In this document: one piece after another, positions 31,414 to 38,370 of the stretch
Position numbering within the stretch: the stretch's first letter is position 1
Layout: each line of letters begins with the position of its first letter
IMG/VR virus record: IMGVR_UViG_3300045120_000235
Coordinates: 1-41,448 of that record
From: a virus
DNA length: 41,448 bases
Strand: one strand, 5' to 3'
The notes under the pieces: model-generated
Told to the model about the DNA's origin: nothing
What the model saw: only the letters and a program-made list of their open reading frames with translations
Database searches by the model: none
Program-made: the position numbers and the translations under genes

Positions 31414-31613
31414 TCGAGCGCAAAGACCGGTCCTCCATCTTCGGGTTTTGTTCGGAAGAGGACGTCGGCAAGTTTATTGAGTCGGATTTTCGCATCCGGA
31501 ACGGGCTATGCCCGAACGGGCATGGGTTGATGGAAGGAACCGATTTCGGTCAGCAGTGCCCGACGTGCAGTTTCTTCTGCAACACGAAGGCTGAAAAGGA
31601 TTCGGTGCAATGA
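31410..31613 (+). CDS. Small zinc-ribbon protein
   Basis: This 67-residue protein has CPNGHG and CPTCSFFC, the two halves of a zinc ribbon. It is coupled at both ends by ATGA overlaps. Function unknown. Confidence 0.65.
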   Translation: MIERKDRSSIFGFCSEEDVGKFIESDFRIRNGLCPNGHGLMEGTDFGQQCPTCSFFCNTKAEKDSVQ

Positions 31614-32365
31614 AAGAGCACCCGATTCTGATGTCGGCACCAATGTCGCGCGCCCTGCTGGAAGGCAGGAAGACGCAGACGCGCCGAATCTGCAAACCGG
31701 CCGCCTTGCTTTCATTCGTGGTGGATCTTGGCGACGGCACGTTCGGCGACGAAGAGGGTGAGGTTCGATTCGCTTGCCCCTACGGCCGGCCAGGTGATCG
31801 GCTCTGGGTGCGAGAGACTTGGGCTGAGCTTTTGGCTGTTTCGCCAGCATCCGACCAGCCAATCCCAATAACAGACGGCGAGCGCCTGATTGAACCGCCG
31901 ACTAGCTATATCGACCCGCGCAGCGGAAACACGCGTTGGAATTACGACGGCCGTCTGATCGCATATCGGGCCAACAGCAAAATCGAGTTCTGCGATGGCG
32001 ACGGATTTATGGGCGACTTCGCCGATCGTCGAGACATGCCGCGCTGGCGCCCTTCGATTCATATGCCCCGCTGGGCTTCCCGCATCACGCTGGAAGTAAC
32101 AGAGGTCCGTGTGCAGCGGTTGCAGGACATCACCGAGCGCGATGCTCACGATGAAGGAGTTGATAGACCTCCGCGCCCGTTTCCCATCTGGGGCATGGGC
32201 GGTGGTACGGCGGCGGAAGCAAAAGCACAGGACCAATGGATACGCGAATTTGATAACTGGCATCGCGTGCACTTTGAGTGGCTGTGGGCGTCGATTCACG
32301 GCGCCGAAAACTGGCTGCTGAATCCTTGGGTTTGGGCCATCACATTTAAGCGAGTGGCACAGTGA
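31610..32365 (+). CDS. ASCH/PUA-like phage protein
   Basis: This 251-residue protein begins with MSAPMSRALLEGRKTQTRRI. It contains YGRPGDRLWVRETWAE and RWASRITLEVTEVRVQRLQDITERDAHDEGV, the standard set of a phage ASCH-like (PUA fold) family often labelled morphogenetic protein. These domains bind RNA or modified bases. The true role is unknown. It precedes the replication gene with a four-base overlap. Confidence 0.78.
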   Translation: MKEHPILMSAPMSRALLEGRKTQTRRICKPAALLSFVVDLGDGTFGDEEGEVRFACPYGRPGDRLWVRETWAELLAVSPASDQPIPITDGERLIEPPTSYIDPRSGNTRWNYDGRLIAYRANSKIEFCDGDGFMGDFADRRDMPRWRPSIHMPRWASRITLEVTEVRVQRLQDITERDAHDEGVDRPPRPFPIWGMGGGTAAEAKAQDQWIREFDNWHRVHFEWLWASIHGAENWLLNPWVWAITFKRVAQ

Positions 32366-33387
32366 CCGCGCCGCTCGTTCCGTCCGACTGCGATCTCCGC
32401 GACTTCCAATACATGCCGCTGGACGTCGTCCGGCTGCGCGACAGCGAACTGGTGACGGCCGTGACCGGCGAAGAGGCCTTCGTCGCGGTGCTGCTCTGGT
32501 GCGCGGCATGGCACCAGGTACCGGCCGCGAGCTTGCCCGACGACGATCGCCAGCTCGCGAACCTCGCCGGCTACGGCCGCGCGATCAAGGAGTGGTTGAA
32601 GGTCAAGGCCGGCGCGCTGCGCGGCTTCGTTCGCTGTGACGATGGCCGGCTCTATCACCCGGTCGTCGCCGAGAAAGCCAGGGAGGCGTGGGACGCGAAA
32701 CTGCAGCAGCGATATCGGACCGAGTGTGCGCGGATCAAGAAGGTCGCGCAGCGGCATGACGTGTCCCCAATCTACCCCACGTTCGACGAATGGCTGTCCC
32801 AAGGGACACGCGGCAAGTGTCCCGAGGGACAACCGCCAATGTCCCCAAAATGTCCCGAGGGACAGAGCATCCAAGGGAAGGGAAGGGAAGGGAAGGGAAT
32901 AGATATTCCTAACCCAACATCAGGACACACCCCGCCTTCGGCGGCTGGCTCGGTCGACGTCGAATCGAATGGCAGCGATCGCGTTGGCCAGTTCGAAGGG
33001 CACGAGGGCATCCCCAGCACCACACCGAACCCGGTGGCGCGCTTCGCCATCGCGTTGACCCGAGCAGGTTTCCAGATCACTTCGCAGAACCCGATCCTCC
33101 TGGCCTACGTGGCCGAGGGCGGCACCGTCGAACACCTGCTGCAGTGCGCGCAGCTGGACGACTGCACCGGCAAGAAGGCGGCATACCCGCTGGCCATCGC
33201 GCGCCGCGAGCTGGCGGAGAAAGCGTCGGCAGTGACAGCAGGCACGCCGCCGGCGTCGACACCCGCGCGCAGCCCGGACGGCGTCAGCCCTCGCGTCGAT
33301 CGAGAAACCGAGCGCCAGCACCTGGCCGAAAGCATGGCCGAGTTCTACCGGCAATACCCGGAAATGAGGCCTTCCCATGCGGCATGA
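32362..33387 (+). CDS. DUF1376-type replication initiator
   Basis: This 341-residue protein starts at a GTG. The N-terminal DUF1376 domain (about 15-125; RDFQYMPLDVVRLRDSELV, EAFVAVLLWCAAW) is that of the YdaU/gpO-like replication proteins. A linker follows at about 135-215, encoded by DNA with repeated palindromes. The C-terminal helical part is NPVARFAIALTRAGFQITSQNPILLAYV. An initiator with binding sites inside its own gene mirrors lambda O. No helicase-loader gene is evident next to it. Confidence 0.8.
   Translation: MTAPLVPSDCDLRDFQYMPLDVVRLRDSELVTAVTGEEAFVAVLLWCAAWHQVPAASLPDDDRQLANLAGYGRAIKEWLKVKAGALRGFVRCDDGRLYHPVVAEKAREAWDAKLQQRYRTECARIKKVAQRHDVSPIYPTFDEWLSQGTRGKCPEGQPPMSPKCPEGQSIQGKGREGKGIDIPNPTSGHTPPSAAGSVDVESNGSDRVGQFEGHEGIPSTTPNPVARFAIALTRAGFQITSQNPILLAYVAEGGTVEHLLQCAQLDDCTGKKAAYPLAIARRELAEKASAVTAGTPPASTPARSPDGVSPRVDRETERQHLAESMAEFYRQYPEMRPSHAA
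32762..32899 (+). other. Candidate replication origin with iterons
   Basis: TGTCCC-RA-GGGACA palindromes occur at 32795-32808, 32818-32831 and 32851-32864. Half sites TGTCCCC lie at 32762 and 32840. A purine tract of repeated AAGGG (about 32873-32899) and a short AT-rich run (AGATATTCC) follow. They lie inside the replication-protein gene, as the lambda origin does. Repeats are observed and origin function is inferred. Confidence 0.65.
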
Positions 33388-33559
33388 CCTGACCGACGAC
33401 GACATCCTCACCTTCACGCTCGCGGGCTGTAACGACGTCGAGGTCGCGACGTACGCCGGCACCAGCCTGACCGTCGCCCGCGCGCGCATGGCGCACGCGC
33501 TGCGCGACCACGCAAAGCCTAATAACCCTGTGGATAACCGCGAGGTTTCACGTGGTTGA
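33377..33559 (+). CDS. Small protein, unknown
   Basis: This 60-residue protein, MRHDLTDDDILTFTLAGCNDVEVATYAG, looks like a short helix-turn-helix-type domain. It overlaps the end of the replication gene by 11 bp and the next gene by 8 bp. Function unknown. Confidence 0.6.
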   Translation: MRHDLTDDDILTFTLAGCNDVEVATYAGTSLTVARARMAHALRDHAKPNNPVDNREVSRG

Positions 33560-33731
33560 AGAAGAAGACGACCAGCCAATGCCGCCGCCGCCGCCATCGC
33601 ACAACGTCAAGCAGACAGAGCGCGCGCGTCGACTGATGGCCGAGATCGCCGAGGTTCTGGGAATTGATCAGCAGGAGGGGACTGATGGAACTGCCAGCGG
33701 AAGCGCCACCGGCGCAAAAACCTCTGCATGA
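33552..33731 (+). CDS. Small Pro/Glu-rich protein, unknown
   Basis: This 59-residue frame starts at GTG 33552 with an acidic start, a run of prolines and one predicted helix (QTERARRLMAEIAEVLGI). The second half overlaps the following gene by 47 bp, which is long for this operon, so its reality is less certain. Confidence 0.45.
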   Translation: MVEEEDDQPMPPPPPSHNVKQTERARRLMAEIAEVLGIDQQEGTDGTASGSATGAKTSA

Positions 33732-33924
33732 GTCAGCAAACAACGCCGGCGTGGCAACCGGAAGCCGCAACGACTCAGCAAGTGAAAGCGTGACCCGGGG
33801 AAATCCGCTGGCAGCCTTCCTGGAGGGGCATTGGGAGCGCATTGGCCAGGACGTCGACTTCGTCTGGAATGGCCGCCACCGCAAACCGAGGATCCGCCAG
33901 GTGCTTCGTTGGGTGCGGGCATGA
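33685..33924 (+). CDS. Small protein, unknown
   Basis: This 79-residue protein starts at ATG 33685 with GGAGGGG upstream, a strong ribosome site. The first 40 residues are low complexity. The second half, NPLAAFLEGHWERIGQDVDFVWNGRHR, is compact. It overlaps the RusA gene by ATGA. Function unknown. Confidence 0.6.
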   Translation: MELPAEAPPAQKPLHESANNAGVATGSRNDSASESVTRGNPLAAFLEGHWERIGQDVDFVWNGRHRKPRIRQVLRWVRA

Positions 33925-34277
33925 CCGAAACGACAGCGCGCGCCGTACGCATCCCGATGCGGACAGGCAATGGCTTGAACGACCGCCTGCATCATTTCGC
34001 CAGGGCCAGGAAGGTCAAGGAAGCCCGCGGCAACGCGTGGATGGTGGTAATGCAGCGGGCCCGCAACTGGACGCTGCCTTGCACGATCACGCTCACCCGC
34101 GAAGGTCCGGGGACGCTGGACGACGACAACCTGCCCGGGGCGCTCAAGGCGATCCGGGATGGCGTCGCCGATGCATTCGGCACCGATGACCGGACACCGA
34201 AGATTCAATGGAAATACAACCAGGTGCGCACCAGGGAGTGGGGCGTGCTGGTTGAGTGGGAGCCGCGCGGGGAATGA
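33921..34277 (+). CDS. rusA: RusA-like Holliday junction resolvase
   Basis: This 118-residue protein is the usual RusA size. Acidic catalytic residues are in LDDDN (Asp67-69), with Lys76 and Asp80 in ALKAIRDGVADAF and Asp90 in FGTDD. It resolves four-way junctions formed during replication or recombination and may debranch DNA before packaging. It is coupled to both neighbours by four-base overlaps. Confidence 0.88.
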   Translation: MTETTARAVRIPMRTGNGLNDRLHHFARARKVKEARGNAWMVVMQRARNWTLPCTITLTREGPGTLDDDNLPGALKAIRDGVADAFGTDDRTPKIQWKYNQVRTREWGVLVEWEPRGE

Positions 34278-34528
34278 GCTACGACCACCTGACGCGGCCG
34301 GAAAATCATGTTGATCGCCGTGATCGGCGCCGGGTTCTTTCCCGGATGGCCAAGGAAGGCCCATGCACGTTCTGCAAGCACCGAGTCTGGGCGTTCATCG
34401 CCGACCGCTGGGTGTGCGAGCGTGACGCCGGCCGGAGCTTCCCGTTGTGCACGAAAGACAACAGGCAGCCCAGCTTCGAGCTGGACCACGAGACGATCAA
34501 ACAAGGGGAAAGCACCGGTGAACGATAA
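34274..34528 (+). CDS. Small Cys-containing protein, unknown
   Basis: This 84-residue protein, MSYDHLTRPENHVDRRDRRRV, has CTFCKHRV and later Cys (WVCERD, PLCTKD), suggesting a zinc site. It overlaps the next GTG start. Function unknown. Confidence 0.6.
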   Translation: MSYDHLTRPENHVDRRDRRRVLSRMAKEGPCTFCKHRVWAFIADRWVCERDAGRSFPLCTKDNRQPSFELDHETIKQGESTGER

Positions 34529-35039
34529 GGCGATCAAGAAGAAGCCACTTCCGGAGCGCATCGCCGGCCTGGACGTGAAGACGTCCTACCGCGACATCCG
34601 TGACGGCATCGGCGCCTGCGGCGCGCCCACGCTCACCGACCAGGACATCGCGGCCGCGCTTGGCATGGTGAAGACCCGGCTGGGCCCGTTTCCACCGATG
34701 GCCCTGGAAACGTATTTCGGATCCACGCTGCGCCACGAGCGCCGGCTGCGGGAGAAGTGGTCGGATCTGCACGAACAGGCCGACATGAGCACCACCAGCC
34801 GGATCATCTGCCGATTCAGCGCAGCGATCGCCATTCGCCAGTTCGCCGGCATCGTGCACTCGACGACCGACATGGCCGAATACAGCTACCTGCTCGTATC
34901 GCGGCCGCGCGACTTCGCCCAGGCGGTGCAGCTGGTCCTCGACTGGCTGGAGGTACTGAAAAGCGAAGGCCTCACCGAGCTGCGCAAATGCTGCCGCGAG
35001 GGCCGCGCCACGCTTGACTCCCGCGTGAATACGGCCTAA
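34518..35039 (+). CDS. Last early gene, possible late regulator, unknown
   Basis: This 173-residue protein starts at GTG 34518 with AGGGG about 10 bases upstream. It contains TSYRDIRDGIGACGAPTLTDQDIAAALGM and a helical C-terminus with DFAQAVQLVLDWLEVLK. It lies at the end of the early operon before a strong terminator, where lambda-like phages carry Q-type antiterminators. I see no recognisable Q motif, so the role is only positional. Confidence 0.6.
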   Translation: MNDKAIKKKPLPERIAGLDVKTSYRDIRDGIGACGAPTLTDQDIAAALGMVKTRLGPFPPMALETYFGSTLRHERRLREKWSDLHEQADMSTTSRIICRFSAAIAIRQFAGIVHSTTDMAEYSYLLVSRPRDFAQAVQLVLDWLEVLKSEGLTELRKCCREGRATLDSRVNTA

Positions 35040-35052
35040 ATTTCTATCAACC

Positions 35053-35086
35053 AAAGCCGCCCCTGGATTCCAGAGGCGGCTTTTTT
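35053..35086 (+). terminator. Early operon terminator
   Basis: AAAGCCGCC pairs with GGCGGCTTT around an inner CTGGA-T-TCCAG stem, followed by six T in total. It lies 14 bases after the last early gene and is the strongest terminator in the region. Confidence 0.85.
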
Positions 35087-35141
35087 ATTGCAACCACGCC
35101 TCGGCCCTCACGCCGGGGCGTTTTCATTTGGGAGATCGAAA

Positions 35142-35402
35142 ATGGCAAAGATGCGCGCCAAAATGCAGGTAGGCCACGTCCAGGCGTTCAAGGACAACGC
35201 CGGCAACACGACCCAGGAAACCGTCAACTTCCACGCCGTCTCCAAGAGCGGCGCCTACCCGGCCGACGGCCACGACGAAGACAACGACTACGCGCGCTGG
35301 AGTCCGAGCGCCAACCTGTCGATCAGCATCGCGAATCCCGCGCTGTTCGGTCAGTTCGAAGTCGGACAGAAGTTCTACGTTGATTTCACCGACGCCCCCT
35401 GA
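35142..35402 (+). CDS. Small beta-rich protein, unknown
   Basis: This 86-residue protein, MAKMRAKMQVGHVQAFKDNAGN, ends FEVGQKFYVDFTDAP. GGGAGA precedes the ATG. It lies between two terminators and so forms its own transcript or a late leader gene. Similar short proteins occur before lysis genes in related phages by my recollection. Function unknown. Confidence 0.65.
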   Translation: MAKMRAKMQVGHVQAFKDNAGNTTQETVNFHAVSKSGAYPADGHDEDNDYARWSPSANLSISIANPALFGQFEVGQKFYVDFTDAP

Positions 35403-35417
35403 TTGGGGCGTTTTCTT
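35392..35417 (+). terminator. Terminator overlapping end of the 86-residue gene
   Basis: ACGCCCC-CTGATT-GGGGCGT followed by TTTCTTC. The stem includes the gene's stop codon. It ends just before the tRNA. Confidence 0.75.
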
Positions 35418-35418
35418 C

Positions 35419-35492
35419 TGCGAGTTGGTCTAAAGGACGGACGCGGGACTCATAACCCCGAAATCTCGGTTCGAATCCGAGGCTCGCTACCA
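35419..35492 (+). tRNA. tRNA-like gene with CAT anticodon (Met or Ile2)
   Basis: The 74 bases fold as acceptor TGCGAGT with GCTCGCT-A-CCA, D stem GTCT/GGAC, and anticodon stem CGGGA/CCCCG with loop CTCATAA. The T arm is CTCGG-TTCGAAT-CCGAG, and the encoded CCA is present. A T-T mismatch at the first acceptor pair and an A-C mismatch in the anticodon stem are imperfections. A working phage tRNA is likely, but a degenerate copy is possible. The anticodon does not separate Met from lysidine-modified Ile. Confidence 0.72.
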
Positions 35493-35649
35493 CTTCGATC
35501 GATGCCGCGCTGAATGGGCCTCGACGGCAATGTCGCGACGACAACGCCGCCCTGCCAGTGACAACTCAATCTCCAAATGACGGAACGGAAAGGCGTGTGA
35601 AAACGCTGGCCCGCCCGGCATCGATCGATTTTCTTTTCAGGGGACCAGC
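35493..35649. other. Intergenic gap before lysis genes
   Basis: These 157 bases follow the tRNA and precede the first membrane-protein gene. I see no gene, clear promoter or terminator. AGGGGA lies 6-8 bases before the ATG at 35650. A late promoter might lie here, but no strong -35/-10 pair is visible. Confidence 0.5.
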
Positions 35650-36081
35650 ATGAGCCTTCATCAAGGGGCGGCAAACGCGGTCGCGCTCAAGCTCGCCGCT
35701 GCGAGCTCGGGCGTGGCCGCGCTGCTGAGTTGGGATGCTTCAACGGCATTGGTAGGCGTGCCGGTCAACGTGCTGATGGCCGCCCTCACGGGTGCGCTGC
35801 TCGGCGTTGCGTACGGCGCGCCAATCCCGGGTCGCTTTCGCCTGCTGGTCGTGGCCATCGTCAATGGCTTTCTCGCGGCCGCGTTCTCCACGCTGCTCAC
35901 CCATGCGCCGCTGATCGGTCCTTACCTGGATAAGGCGCCGGCGGCGGCACTCGCGCTGCTGCTGGGGTTTTCCGCGCGCTGGCTCGTGCCGGCTGTCGTC
36001 GAGAACCGCGCAGTGTTGTGGCCGATCTTCGTCGCGTGGCTGCGGCGAAAGCTCGGCCTTCCGGAAAAGGAGGCGTCATGA
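35650..36081 (+). CDS. Putative holin
   Basis: This 143-residue protein has three to four hydrophobic helices (VALKLAAASSGVAALL, VNVLMAALTGALLGVAYG, LLVVAIVNGFLAAAFSTLL, APAAALALLLGFSARWLV) and a charged C-terminus (WLRRKLGLPEKEAS). It opens the lysis block ahead of an endolysin. It would form the membrane lesion that times lysis. Holin identity is from topology and position. Confidence 0.7.
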   Translation: MSLHQGAANAVALKLAAASSGVAALLSWDASTALVGVPVNVLMAALTGALLGVAYGAPIPGRFRLLVVAIVNGFLAAAFSTLLTHAPLIGPYLDKAPAAALALLLGFSARWLVPAVVENRAVLWPIFVAWLRRKLGLPEKEAS

Positions 36082-36410
36082 ATCTTTTCCTCCAGGCCAT
36101 TTGTCTGCTCGCGGCCGCGGTGATCTTCCTCACCGTGCTCGCGCAGCTGGGTGATCACGAGAAATCGCCGGTCAGCCGTGACTTCATGGACCAGGTCCGA
36201 CATCACCTGTCGAAGCTGTCCTCGGTGGCCATCGCCGGCGGCGCGATCGCCGTGGCGCTGATCGTGCTGACCGATCGGCTGCCATCGGTGCCGCTGATCG
36301 CGTTCGTGGTCGGCACCGCGATGCGCCAGCTCACCCATCCGCATTCCTGGTGGGCGTTCGTGATTCGCGGGCGCCCCTACGTGCCATGCCGCAGGAGCCA
36401 AGTTCAATGA
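36078..36410 (+). CDS. Second lysis-region membrane protein
   Basis: This 110-residue protein has transmembrane segments FLQAICLLAAAVIFLTVLA and VAIAGGAIAVALIVL plus LIAFVVGTAM. AAAAGGAGG precedes the ATG, and the ATGA overlap couples it to the holin-like gene. It may be an antiholin or a holin partner. Confidence 0.65.
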   Translation: MNLFLQAICLLAAAVIFLTVLAQLGDHEKSPVSRDFMDQVRHHLSKLSSVAIAGGAIAVALIVLTDRLPSVPLIAFVVGTAMRQLTHPHSWWAFVIRGRPYVPCRRSQVQ

Positions 36411-36895
36411 GCAAGCCGATCGTAAACTGGACGCTCGCGCGCCAGATCCTCGCCGACTCGCTCTGCAGCATCATGGTGCGGTTCAACACGCAGGAAGCGC
36501 GCGTGATGCTGTTGGCCACTGGTGGCCAGGAATCGCGCTTCGTCGACCGGATTCAGATCGGCGGGCCCGCGCACGGCTTCTGGCAATTCGAAAAGGGTGG
36601 CGGCGTCAAGGGCGTGCTCACGCACCCGAAAACGGTTCGTTTCGCCGGCGCGATCTGTTCGCTGCATGGCATCCAGGCCTCGCTGAATGAGGTCTACGAC
36701 CGCCTGCCCCATGACGACGTGCTGGCGTGCTGTTTCGCGCGCCTGCTGCTGTACGCGGATCCAGCGCCCTTGCCGCGGCTCGGTGACGCCCAGGGCGCGT
36801 GGGACTACTACGTCCGCAACTGGCGCCCAGGGAAACCGCACCGCGAGTCCTGGGATTCCATCTACGAGGAAGCGCTCGCATGTTCGAATCTCTGA
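36407..36895 (+). CDS. Endolysin, lysozyme/transglycosylase-like
   Basis: This 162-residue protein has a lysozyme-like core: ATGGQESRF (Glu near residue 41), then HGFWQFEKGGGVKGVLTHP and a helical C-terminus (GAWDYYVRNWRPGKP). No signal peptide is seen, so export would depend on the holin. The ATG overlaps the upstream stop. It precedes the spanin genes, the usual lysis order. Confidence 0.78.
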   Translation: MSKPIVNWTLARQILADSLCSIMVRFNTQEARVMLLATGGQESRFVDRIQIGGPAHGFWQFEKGGGVKGVLTHPKTVRFAGAICSLHGIQASLNEVYDRLPHDDVLACCFARLLLYADPAPLPRLGDAQGAWDYYVRNWRPGKPHRESWDSIYEEALACSNL

Positions 36896-37314
36896 TTCTT
36901 CGCTTTGGCGTGGCCAAGGTGACCGCGGCGATCGGCGTGCTGCTGATCGCGATTTTCCTGTCGGGCCTGTTCGGCTTCGCCAAGTTCAAGGCCTGGTATT
37001 ACCACCACCAGGACGTCAAACACGTCGCCCAACGTGACCAGGCGCGCGCCGAGCGGGATATCGCCCGCAAGGATGAAGCGCAGGTAGAGCGCAGCAGCAC
37101 CATCAGCGCCAGCACGGTGGCTGCCCAGGACCAACACGCCGGCGCCCAGCGCGCGGCTACCACGCAGAGCAGTGAGGTGATTCGTGAACGTATTCGGCAA
37201 GTGCCTGTTGTTGTGCCTGTGCCTGATGATCCTGTCGTGCGGGCAGCTGCCAACGAAGCCGTCGCTCGAGCGCAAGCCGCCGCAGATCGCGTGCGCGGAG
37301 CGCCGCCCGGTTGA
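36880..37314 (+). CDS. Rz-like inner-membrane spanin
   Basis: This 144-residue protein has an N-terminal transmembrane helix (VTAAIGVLLIAIFLSGLFGF) and a periplasmic Ala/Arg/Gln/Glu-rich coiled coil (QRDQARAERDIARKDEAQVE). This is the i-spanin layout. It overlaps the endolysin end by 16 bp and contains the Rz1 frame in its 3' part. Confidence 0.82.
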   Translation: MFESLILRFGVAKVTAAIGVLLIAIFLSGLFGFAKFKAWYYHHQDVKHVAQRDQARAERDIARKDEAQVERSSTISASTVAAQDQHAGAQRAATTQSSEVIRERIRQVPVVVPVPDDPVVRAAANEAVARAQAAADRVRGAPPG

Positions 37315-37465
37315 CCCCGTGCCTGCAGCCCCTGCGTCCACGGACTGGCGCGCATGGGCTGCAGCGTTCGTGCAGGCCCTTGGCTGGGGTGCACAGAGCG
37401 AGGACTACCGAGCAGACACGGCCGATTGCCTGGATGCTCACCGGAAGGCAGGCGATATCCGCTAA
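37184..37465 (+). CDS. Rz1-like outer-membrane lipoprotein spanin
   Basis: This 93-residue protein starts at GTG 37184 with GAGGTGA upstream. The signal peptide NVFGKCLLLCLCLMILSCGQ ends in a lipobox (ILS-C), followed by a Pro-rich stretch. It lies out of frame within the Rz gene and runs past its end, the classic overlapping Rz/Rz1 pair that fuses inner and outer membranes at lysis. Confidence 0.82.
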   Translation: MNVFGKCLLLCLCLMILSCGQLPTKPSLERKPPQIACAERRPVDPVPAAPASTDWRAWAAAFVQALGWGAQSEDYRADTADCLDAHRKAGDIR

Positions 37466-37797
37466 TGCCCAAGGCACCTGGTAGGCACCGGCCCACGCAG
37501 GCCAGGGTGGCGCGTCACATGCCACCCGAGCCCAGCCGACAGGCACGCCGCGCGCTGTCGACGGCCAGTGCTGCATGGCGAGCCATCCGCAAGGAGCAGC
37601 TGGCCAAGGAGCCCTACTGCAGGACGTGCCGCCGGAAGGGTATCTGGCGCCTGGCCAACCAGGTGGACCACATCGATGGCGATGCGTCGAACGATGCACC
37701 CACGAACTACCAGAGCCTGTGCGGCCCATGCCATAGCAGGAAGACGGCGAGGGAAGACGGCGGCTTTGGCAACCGCAAGAGACGCGCGTCGACCTGA
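37465..37797 (+). CDS. HNH endonuclease
   Basis: This 110-residue protein has a basic N-terminus and an HNH core: YCRTCRRKG, QVDHIDGDASND, NYQSLCGPCHSRKT. Two CxxC pairs bind zinc, and His in VDHID is catalytic. HNH proteins beside the terminase genes assist cohesive-end cleavage in HK97-type phages. The start overlaps the Rz1 stop (TAATG). Confidence 0.88.
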   Translation: MPKAPGRHRPTQARVARHMPPEPSRQARRALSTASAAWRAIRKEQLAKEPYCRTCRRKGIWRLANQVDHIDGDASNDAPTNYQSLCGPCHSRKTAREDGGFGNRKRRAST

Positions 37798-37914
37798 TGC
37801 AATGAGGCATCAGGGCTGGCCAGGGCAGGGGGGAGGGCAAAAGTCCATCCGGCAGGCTGCATAACACGTGTGGTCAGCCGTTTATTTGCACCGTCAAAAT
37901 TGGGATTTGAAAAA
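37798..37914. other. Intergenic segment before terminase, candidate cos region
   Basis: These 117 bases between the HNH and small-terminase genes hold a G-rich tract (GGGGGGAGGG) and a palindrome CACGTG (about 37866-37871). In HNH-plus-P27-type packaging modules the cohesive-end site is usually here. Nothing in the sequence identifies the nick. Confidence 0.35.
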
Positions 37915-38370
37915 ATGAAGGGGCGAAAGCCGACGGCACCCCACCTCAAGCTGCTCCAGGGCACCTCCCGGCCGGATCGGGACGTCCCTGACGAGATCGG
38001 GTTCGACGCGGTCACGGATTTCCCGCCGCCGCCGATGCACTTGAACGTCGACGGCGTTGCAATGTGGTCGGATCTCGGGCCCCAACTGGTGGCCGCGAAG
38101 ATCCTGCAGACCGTCGATCTCTACGCGCTCCAGCAGCTTTGTTACTGCTGGCAGCGTCATTGCGCGAAGCAACGCGCGGGCATGGACATCACCGCGGCCG
38201 AAGACATGGCGCTGAAAGCGCTGTTCTCGGAATTCGGATTGACCTCCGCGTCGCGCCGAAAGGTGACCGCTGGTGCGGAAAAAAAGAAAGACAACCGCTT
38301 CGCGTCGAACGGCAAAGCGCCGGACGCCGGCGGCCCGCGTTCCAAGCCTCGAGGCAAACGGACCGCGTGA
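37915..38370 (+). CDS. Small terminase subunit, P27 family
   Basis: This 151-residue protein begins MKGRKPTAPHLKLLQGTSRPDR, the standard P27 opening. A helical middle (VDLYALQQLCYCWQRHC) precedes a basic tail. ATG 37915 is preferred over a GTG at 37870 because the family motif starts here. It recognises the packaging site and loads the large subunit. Confidence 0.85.
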   Translation: MKGRKPTAPHLKLLQGTSRPDRDVPDEIGFDAVTDFPPPPMHLNVDGVAMWSDLGPQLVAAKILQTVDLYALQQLCYCWQRHCAKQRAGMDITAAEDMALKALFSEFGLTSASRRKVTAGAEKKKDNRFASNGKAPDAGGPRSKPRGKRTA

